Assembly (NCBI GenBank): GCA_964034945.1
Contig: OZ035960.1
Span: 19,046,987-19,110,986 of the forward strand
Direction of reading: 5' to 3'
Source of the DNA: Chrysopilus asiliformis
Taxonomy: Eukaryota > Arthropoda > Insecta > Diptera > Rhagionidae
Length of the DNA: 64,000 nucleotides
Shown: piece by piece, positions 51,701 to 61,900 of the stretch
Position numbering within the stretch: the first letter of the stretch is position 1
How the letters are laid out: each line of letters starts with the position of its first letter
Translations under genes and position numbers: made by a program
Notes under the pieces: model-generated
What the model was told of the DNA's origin: nothing
Databases searched by the model: none
The model's input: the letters and a program-made list of their open reading frames with translations, nothing else

Positions 51701-54700
51701 AATGTGTGACACGTAACGCATAATGTGTGACACGTAACGCATAATGTGTGACACGTAACGCATAATGTGTGACACGTAACGCATAATGTGTGACACGTAA
51801 CGCATAATGTGTGACACGTAACGCATAATGTGTGACACGTAACGCATAATGTGTGACACGAAACGCATAATGTGTGACACGCAACGCATAATGTGTGACA
51901 CGTAACGCATAATGTGTGACACGTAACGCATAATGTGTGACACGTAACGCATAATGTGTGACACGTAACGTATAATGTGTGACACGTAACGCATAATGTG
52001 TGACACGTAACGCATAATGTGTGACACGTAACGCATAATGTGTGACACGTAACGCATAATGAGTGACACGTAACGCATAATGTGTGACACGTAACGCATA
52101 ATGTGTGACACGTAACGCATAATGTGTGACACGTAACGCATAATGCGTGACACGTAACGCATAATGTGTGACACGTAACGCATAATGTGTGACACGTAAC
52201 GCATAATGTGTCACGTAACGCATAATGTGTGACACGTAACGCATAATGTGTGACACGTAACGCATAATGCGTGACACGTAACGCATAATGCGTGACACGT
52301 AACGCATAATGTGTGACACGTAACACATAATGCGTGACACGTAACGCATAATGTGTGACACGTAACGCATAATGTGTGACACGTAACGCATAATGTGTGA
52401 CACGTAACGCATAATGTGTGACACGTAACGCATAATGTGTGACACGTAACGCATAATGTGTGACACGTAACGCATAATGTGTGACACGTAACGCATAATG
52501 TGTGACACGTAACGCATAATGTGTGACACGTAACGCATAATGTGTGACACGTAACGCATAATGTGTGACACGAAACGCATAATGTGTGACACGCAACGCA
52601 TAATGTGTGACACGTAACGCATAATGTGTGACACGTAACGCATAATGTGTGACACGTAACGCATAATGTGTGACACGTAACGCATAATGTGTGACACGTA
52701 ACGCATAATGTGTGACACGTAACACGTAACGCATAATGTGTGACACGTAACGCATAATGTGTGACACGTAACGCATAATGTGTGACACGTAACGCATAAT
52801 GTGTGACACGTAACGCATAATGCGTGACACGTAACGCATAATGTGTGACACGTAACGCATAATGTGTGACACGTAACGCATAATGTGTGACACGTAACGC
52901 ATAATGTGTGACACGTAACGCATAATGTGTGACACGTAACGCATAATGTGTGACACGTAACGCATAATGTGTGACACGTAACGCATAATGCGTGACACGT
53001 AACGTATAATGCGTGACACGTAACGCATAATGTGTGACACGTAACGCATAATGTGTGACACGTAACGCATAATGCGTGACACGTAACGCATAATGTGTGA
53101 CACGTAACGCATAATGTGTGACACGTAACGCATAATGCGTGACGCGTAACGCATAATGTGTGACACGTAACGCATAATGTGTGACACGTAACCCACAATG
53201 CGTGACACGTAACGCATAATGCGTGACACGTAACGCATAATGCGTGACACGTAACGCATAATGTGTGACTCGTAACGCGTAATGTGTGACACGTAACGCA
53301 TAATGCGTGACACGTAACGCATAATGCGTGACACGTAACGCATAATGCGTGACACGTAACGCATAATGCGTGACACGTAACGCATAATGTGTGACACGTA
53401 ACGCATAATGCGTGACACGTAACGCATAATGTGTGACACGTAACGCATAATGTGTGACACGTAACGCATAATGTGTGACTCGTAACGCGTAATGTGTGAC
53501 ACGTAACGCATAATGCGTGACACGTAACGCATAATGCGTGACACGTAACGCATAATGCGTGACACGTAACGCATAATGTGTGACACGTAACGCATAATGT
53601 GTGACACGTAACGCATAATGTGTGAAACGTAACCCACAATGCGTGACACGTAACGCATAATGCGTGACACGTAACGCATAATGCGTGACACGTAACGCAT
53701 AATGTGTGACTCGTAACGCGTAATGTGTGACACGTAACGCATAATGCGTGACACGTAACGCATAATGCGTGACACGTAACGCATAATGCGTGACACGTAA
53801 CGCATAATGCGTGACACGTAACGCATAATGTGTGACACGTAACGCATAATGCGTGACACGTAACGTATAATGCGTGACACGTAACGCATAATGTGTGACA
53901 CGTAACGCATAATGTGTGACACGTAACGCATAATGTGTGACACGTAACGCATAATGCGTGACACGTAACGCATAATGTGTGACACGTAACGCATAATGCG
54001 TGACGCGTAACGCATAATGTGTGACACGTAACGCATAATGTGTGACACGTAACCCACAATGCGTGACACGTAACGCATAATGCGTGACACGTAACGCATA
54101 ATGCGTGACACGTAACGCATAATGCGTGACACGTAACGCATAATGTGTGACACGTAACGCATAATGTGTGACACGTAACGCATAATGTGTGACACGTAAC
54201 GCATAATGTGTGACACGTAACGCATAATGTGTGACACGTAACGCATAATGCGTGACACGTAACGCATAATGTGTTACACGTAACGCATAATGTGTGACAC
54301 GTAACGCATAATGTGTTACACGTAACGCATAATGTGTGACACGTAACGCATAATGTGTGACACGTAACGCATAATGTGTGACACGTAACGCATAATGTGT
54401 GACACGAAACGCATAATGTGTTACACGTAACGCATAATGTGTGACACGTAACGCATAATGTGTGACACGTAACGCATAATGAGTGACACATAACGCATAA
54501 TGTGTGACACGTAACGCATAATGTGTGACACGTAACGCATAATGCGTGACACGTAACGCATAATGTGTGACACGTAACGCATAATGTGTTACACGTAACG
54601 CATAATGTGTGACACGTAACGCATAATGTGTGACACGTAACGCATAATGTGTGACACATAACGCATAATGTGTGACACGTAACGCATAATGTGTGACACG

Positions 54701-57700
54701 TAACGCATAATGTGTGACACGTAACGCATAATGTGTGACACGTAACGCATAATGTGTGACACGTAACGCATAATGTGTGACACGTAACGCATAATGTGTG
54801 ACACGAAACGCATAATGTGTGACACGCAACGCATAATGTGTGACACGTAACGCATAATGCGTGACACGTAACGCATAATGTGTGACACGTAACGCATAAT
54901 GTGTGACACGTAACGCATAATGTGTGACACGTAACGCATAATGTGTGACACGTAACGCATAATGCGTGACACGTAACGCATAATGTGTGACACGTAACGC
55001 ATAATGTGTGACACGTAACGCATAATGTGTGACACGTAACGCATAATGCGTGACACGTAACGCATAATGTGTGACACGTAACGCATAATGTGTGACACGT
55101 AACGCATAATGTGTGACACGTAACGCATAATGTGTGACACGTAACGCATAATGTGTGACACGTAACGCATAATGTGTGACACGTAACGCATAATGTGTGA
55201 CACGTAACGCATAATGCGTGACACGTAATGTATAATGCGTGACACGTAACGCATAATGTGTGACACGTAACGCATAATGTGTTACACGTAACGCATAATG
55301 TGTGACACGTAACGCATAATGTGTGACACGTAACGCATAATGTGTGACACGTAACGCATAATGTGTGACACGAAACGCATAATGTGTTACACGTAACGCA
55401 TAATGTGTGACACGTAACGCATAATGTGTGACACGTAACGCATAATGAGTGACACATAACGCATAATGTGTGACACGTAACGCATAATGTGTGACACGTA
55501 ACGCATAATGCGTGACACGTAACGCATAATGTGTGACACGTAACGCATAATGTGTTACACGTAACGCATAATGTGTGACACGTAACGCATAATGTGTGAC
55601 ACGTAACGCATAATGTGTGACACATAACGCATAATGTGTGACACGTAACGCATAATGTGTGACACGTAACGCATAATGTGTGACACGTAACGCATAATGT
55701 GTGACACGTAACGCATAATGTGTGACACGTAACGCATAATGTGTGACACGTAACGCATAATGTGTGACACGAAACGCATAATGTGTGACACGCAACGCAT
55801 AATGTGTGACACGTAACGCATAATGCGTGACACGTAACGCATAATGTGTGACACGTAACGCATAATGTGTGACACGTAACGCATAATGTGTGACACGTAA
55901 CGCATAATGTGTGACACGTAACGCATAATGCGTGACACGTAACGCATAATGTGTGACACGTAACGCATAATGTGTGACACGTAACGCATAATGTGTGACA
56001 CGTAACGCATAATGCGTGACACGTAACGCATAATGTGTGACACGTAACGCATAATGTGTGACACGTAACGCATAATGTGTGACACGTAACGCATAATGTG
56101 TGACACGTAACGCATAATGTGTGACACGTAACGCATAATGTGTGACACGTAACGCATAATGTGTGACACGTAACGCATAATGCGTGACACGTAATGTATA
56201 ATGCGTGACACGTAACGCATAATGTGTGACACGTAACGCATAATGTGTGACTCGTAACGCGTAATGTGTGACACGTAACGCATAATGCGTGACACGTAAC
56301 GCATAATGCGTGACACGTAACGCATAATGCGTGACACGTAACGCATAATGCGTGACACGTAACGCATAATGTGTGACACGTAACGCATAATGCGTGACAC
56401 GTAACGCATAATGTGTGACACGTAACGCATAATGTGTGACACGTAACGCATAATGTGTGACACGTAACGCATAATGTGTGACACGTAACGCATAATGTGT
56501 GACACGTAACGCATAATGTGTGACACGTAACGCATAATGCGTGACACGTAACGCATAATGTGTGACACGTAACGCATAATGTGTGACACGTAACGCATAA
56601 TGTGTGACACGAAACGCATAATGTGTTACACGTAACGCATAATGTGTGACACGTAACGCATAATGTGTGACACGTAACGCATAATGAGTGACACATAACG
56701 CATAATGTGTGACACGTAACGCATAATGTGTGACACGTAACGCATAATGCGTGACACGTAACGCATAATGTGTGACACGTAACGCATAATGTGTTACACG
56801 TAACGCATAATGTGTGACACGTAACGCATAATGTGTGACACGTAACGCATAATGTGTGACACATAACGCATAATGTGTGACACGTAACGCATAATGTGTG
56901 ACACGTAACGCATAATGTGTGACACGTAACGCATAATGTGTGACACGTAACGCATAATGTGTGACACGTAACGCATAATGTGTGACACGTAACGCATAAT
57001 GTGTGACACGAAACGCATAATGTGTGACACGCAACGCATAATGTGTGACACGTAACGCATAATGCGTGACACGTAACGCATAATGTGTGACACGTAACGC
57101 ATAATGTGTGACACGTAACGCATAATGTGTGACACGTAACGCATAATGTGTGACACGTAACGCATAATGCGTGACACGTAACGCATAATGTGTGACACGT
57201 AACGCATAATGTGTGACACGTAACGCATAATGTGTGACACGAAACGCATAATGTGTTACACGTAACGCATAATGTGTGACACGTAACGCATAATGTGTGA
57301 CACGTAACGCATAATGTGTGACACGTAACGCATAATGTGTGACACGTAACGCATAATGTGTGACACGAAACGCATAATGTGTTACACGTAACGCATAATG
57401 TGTGACACGTAACGCATAATGTGTGACACATAACGCATAATGTGTGACACGTAACGCATAATGTGTGACACGTAACGCATAATGTGTGACACGTAACGCA
57501 TAATGTGTTACACGCAACGCATAATGTGTGACACGTAACGCATAATGTGTGACACGTAACGCATAATGTGTGACACGTAACGCATAATGTGTGACACGTA
57601 ACGCATAATGTGTGACACGTAACGCATAATGTGTGACACGTAACGCATAATGTGTGACACGTAACGCATAATGCGTGACACGTAACGCATAATGTGTGAC

Positions 57701-57935
57701 ACGTAACGCATAATGTGTGACACGTAACGCATAATGTGTGACACGTAACGCATAATGTGTGACACGTAACGCATAATGTGTGACACGTAACGCATAATGT
57801 GTGACACGTAACGCATAATGTGTGACACGTAACGCATAATGCGTGACACGCAACGCATAATGTGTGACACGTAACGCATAATGTGTGACACGTAACGCAT
57901 AATGTGTGACACATAACGCATAATGCGTCACGTGG
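48784..57935. repeat. 9.15-kb satellite/minisatellite of a 21-bp unit, about 435 copies
   Basis: A continuous tandem array whose unit reads GTAACGCATAATG followed by YGTGACAC (21 bases). Most units differ by a few recurrent substitutions: GTGTG or GCGTG, GTAAC or GAAAC or GCAAC, CACG or CATG. Four 19-bp units (near 48994, 50448, 51244, 52208) and two 28-bp units (near 50304 and 52717) break the phase. The left edge decays over two units; the right edge stops abruptly at GCGTCACGTGG. The minus strand has no stop codon in any frame of the consensus, and the plus strand has one in every frame. No coding function is supported. Confidence 0.98.
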
Positions 57936-58907
57936 AATTTAGAATCGTAGTGAAGTCCGAAAAATTGAGAAGTGATTCCACCCCTGGTTACGCGATTCCA
58001 CCTCTGGTTAACATGTTACACGGTATTTTTCAAAAAGTGTTAAAAATTAACTCTCGATATAATGAGCACATTGGCTGTTCAAAAAACTGGAAAAATAATT
58101 TTTCTAGTCCCTGATGTAATGAAAAAGATTTACAAAAATGAAAAAATAACTGCAACGTCAGGCCCGAAGCAAGGGTATATGGCTAAGGGGATGAAGCACC
58201 ACCAAAAATCATTAAAAAAAATACTTTCAAACAAATCATTAAACTTTTCGCCTAGCGCAGTTTAAATTAATGGACTGGCAAAGTGATAAAAATTCGTTGC
58301 TACGGTTGTTCGTATGCCATCAAAAAACGTTTAGTTCTAAGACTCAGGTTTTGCTCACAAAGACGGTGGAAACTCAAATTTTGAAATGGCAGAATTCATT
58401 AGTTTAAAACAAATTTTTTAACTATTCGAATTCTTCAAACCGTATAAACGATTCTCTTAAGAGAGAGTTTAAAAAGTATGCGTGATGATAAGATTTAAAG
58501 AGTTTATTCCCGATTATTATCAAAAGTATAGTATGCTAATTATGACTAATGTTATTTTATCAATTCCAGTTTTCGAATTTCGTAGAATTCTTATATTAAT
58601 TATTTTTGTTCTTTCGTGGTCTGTTTATATAGAATACGAGACGAGTATTTTACTAATTCACGAAATAACGACAAAAGCTGATAACGTTGCAATTGATAGT
58701 AGAATTTTTCTGATAGTCTAAATCTAAATCTTGAAAAACCCTGAGAACTCGCCAAATATTTTTGAACCTAGAAATCAGTCAGATCGAATCACTCAGCGCG
58801 AAGGTCTCATAAAATGCTTTTGGGCTCAAAATTTTAAATCGAATAATCAGTTGCGTTGTGAAGTGGTGGATTTTTTTATTTCGTAGTTTCTTGTAATTAA
58901 TAATAAA
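57936..58907. other. Intergenic flank upstream of gene 2
   Basis: 972 bases between the satellite edge and the gene 2 ATG. Presumably includes promoter and 5' UTR, but no core promoter motif is convincing. Short frames (57923-58265, 58482-58721) look like chance. Confidence 0.5.
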
Positions 58908-58968
58908 ATGAAATTTCTTGTAATTGTGATATTCATGGTGTATTTTGGAACATGTGCAACAGAAAAAG
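58908..58968 (+). CDS. Gene 2 exon 1: signal peptide
   Basis: ATG follows AATAAA-like A-rich leader; encodes MKFLVIVIFMVYFGTCATEK, a good signal peptide with likely cleavage near GTCA. The donor is AAAAG|GTTTAA, weaker than those of gene 1. Phase 1 out, as in gene 1 exon 1. Confidence 0.78.
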
Positions 58969-61900
58969 GTTTAAAAGGAAACTTAACTGTTTTATGTGTT
59001 AACATTTTAATTTTTTCCTTTATTTTTAAGTGAATAATTCCACAGAAAATAATGAAAATCGTCCAGATATATTCAGGAATGATATTACAAAATACATACA
59101 ATCAAATGGTAAATTCAGTTATGAGGATTTTTTGCTGGAGAAATCGTTTAATCAAATATTGTAAAAATTGGTTTCAGATCAATTAGTGCCATTGTTTAAA
59201 TTATTTTGGAAAGAAGTGGAACACCAAAAGAGGGAAATTGATTTTTTGAAAAGACAAGTGGAGGTCCTTGTAGGAGCCCTGAAGTCTGGAATAAACTGCA
59301 CTTCATTAAATCCATGTCACCCTGGTAAGGTTTCTCTCAGAATAGTAAAAAAAACGATTTTCCAAGAATATTACTTCAATCAGGCTGTAAGATCTGTCGC
59401 AATTTCATTTGCAAAAACAAAACCTACATCAAGTAGAACATCAAAATCTTTGATAAATACGAGTGCTAAAATAGAATAATCATTTTCGTATTTTTTTTTA
59501 TACTTTTACACAAATATATACGCAATAAAAATTTATGCGATTAAATTTATGTAACAGCTTTGCATTCAGGGAAATTTTTTATGCATCATTGAAATGTTTT
59601 GCTTCTTGGCAAATATTTGAAAATCTTTCAATTGTGCAACATTACATTTTGCACAGAGAAAATGTTTTTTTAGTTAACTAAAATCAAACCATATGGTGTA
59701 AATTATGAAATATTTTAGGAGTTGAATGCGTCGACACGACTTTAGGACCAAAATGTGGGGCTTGTCCAAACGGAACTGTGGGCGACGGAATTTTCTGTGA
59801 GCCGGGTGAAAAATGCTCGGATAATCCTTGTTTTCCGTATGTCTAAGATTTTCAAAATATTTGTAGAATTGAAAAAAAAAAAGATTTTTTAACATTTCAG
59901 AGGGGTGTCTTGCCAGGACACTGAAAAAGGAGCCAAATGTGGCACATGCCCACATGGACACGAAGGAGACGGAAAAGTTTGTGTTGCGAACGATGTTTGC
60001 AGTACACTTCCTTGTGCTTCAGGTAAAACTGATAGTATACGCTTAAGAATTTGATTTAGTTTTTGAAACTACAGGCAAATTATTTATTATTACCGGGAAC
60101 GTTGGGCAAATTGGGCCGATCGGTCTCAAATTCGCCAGAAATTTTCTATAAGATTGTGGGTTTCGAATTTTATTAACAAAAATAAAATCAATGAAAATTC
60201 TACCTCGCGAGCTTTCTGGGAAAACTTTAAACGAATTTTCCGGTTTTCCCAAAACTTTTTCTTAAAAAAATGTATCATAAGGACGGTTTGTTGTAGATAC
60301 CTGATTTATACGTCAAAATGCAATAAAATTGCCGAAGATTTTGAAAAGATTTTGATATTGTGAAAAAAAATCCCACAATAAAAAAATTTAAATGTGTAAC
60401 TAAAAAACTGGAATTGGTAAAAAATTATCTTTGCCTATAAGTTATATATTTGCCTATAGGTTCAAAATTTAACTTTGAGAGACTATACTGAAAATATCGA
60501 ATAATTCGGATAGCGGTATCAAAAAATATTTAACAAATTTTCAATTTTCGCAAATTTTATAGAGGTTGATTGCAGTCCTATTCATTTTGCGCCATTTTAT
60601 AAATGTGGGAAATGCCCTCAAGGATATACAGGCAATGGTACTGAATGTACAGATATTAATGAGGTAATTTCATAAAAAAAATTCCCACGATATTTTGTGC
60701 AGAAAAATGTTTTTTTTTTCATTCTGTCTTTATTTTTATTTATTTTTTAGTGTGAAGTGAATTCGCCATGTGACTCACTTGTTGAATGTATAAATTTGGC
60801 ACCTGGATTTCAATGTGATGCATGTCCAGGAGGATACGAAGGACTTCTTGCTAATGGTAAACTTTTAAGGACCGTTTTTTTTAATAACTTGCACTTAGGT
60901 TCTCTTTATTGACGACGATAAATTAAAAAATATTACAACATGGCAAATTCAAAAAATAAATCATGATTTTAAAAATTAGGCATTTCTGCACATTTTTTTG
61001 CTGAAGGACTCAAGCGGCAAAGCTGTGTGGACATCGATGAGTGCGCCCGAGGAGTAGCAATGTGTACCTTGAATTCGGATTGTCATAATATTCCAGTAAG
61101 TATTGTCACTTTTAAAATATTTTAAGAATTATCCATAAAATACGTTACGACAACTATTTTATGGGCAGCCTCTTAGGTTGCATCTGACAATTTATTCCGG
61201 GAATTTTATTCTGCGAAATAAAATTCAATTAGCACAGAATTTTGTTTCGTGATTTCAATGGACATCACGACACAAAAAACAGATTTTTTTTTCATGCAAT
61301 CGCCCGAATAAATTTAAAATTTAGACAATTTATGATATATTAATTTATTCTGAGATTGATGAATAAAATTCCCGGAAAAAATCGGAATAAAATTCGTGGA
61401 GAAATTCAAGAAAAATTCGCAACTGTAAACGGTGCCTTAGTATTTTTGTATATACAAGTGTCCCTGGATTTTGTCTCGAATATAGACGCAAACCAAACGT
61501 TTTTTGAGTGTGGTTCGGTTTTCGTTTAAAAGTAAATTTCTGGTTTTTGACTTTCTGGTTTTTGACTTTCTGGTTTTTGACTTTCTGGTTTTTGGCTTTT
61601 AAGCGTGTGATTACACGAGGATTCACTTTGAGGCGGCACGTCTTTCCTCATTTTGTTGCCGTCTTTCGCCTTTTTGACGTTAAGACATTGGGATGAAAAT
61701 AAACCTCAAAATTTAACTCAGTTGTAAAATGATTGCAGTGAAATTTGTTAAATTTAATGAAAATATGGATCATATATGGATCATATAATAATTGCAGTAA
61801 CAAGTTTATTATATGCTTCATCAGCAACGGCTCTATATTTGTGCCAATCTGAAGAAGAAAACTCCGAATTTTCAGATGCGCACGACTCCACAGCAAACAA

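Noticed and set aside
48773..57931. Minus-strand open frames of 137 to 2,487 codons made of heptapeptide repeats
   Set aside because: They follow from a 21-bp unit whose minus strand lacks stops; all three frames are open together, frames switch at each 19- or 28-bp unit, and no unique N- or C-terminal protein sequence exists.
48784..57935. CRISPR-like array
   Set aside because: No unique spacers: it is a contiguous head-to-tail tandem repeat in a eukaryotic genome.
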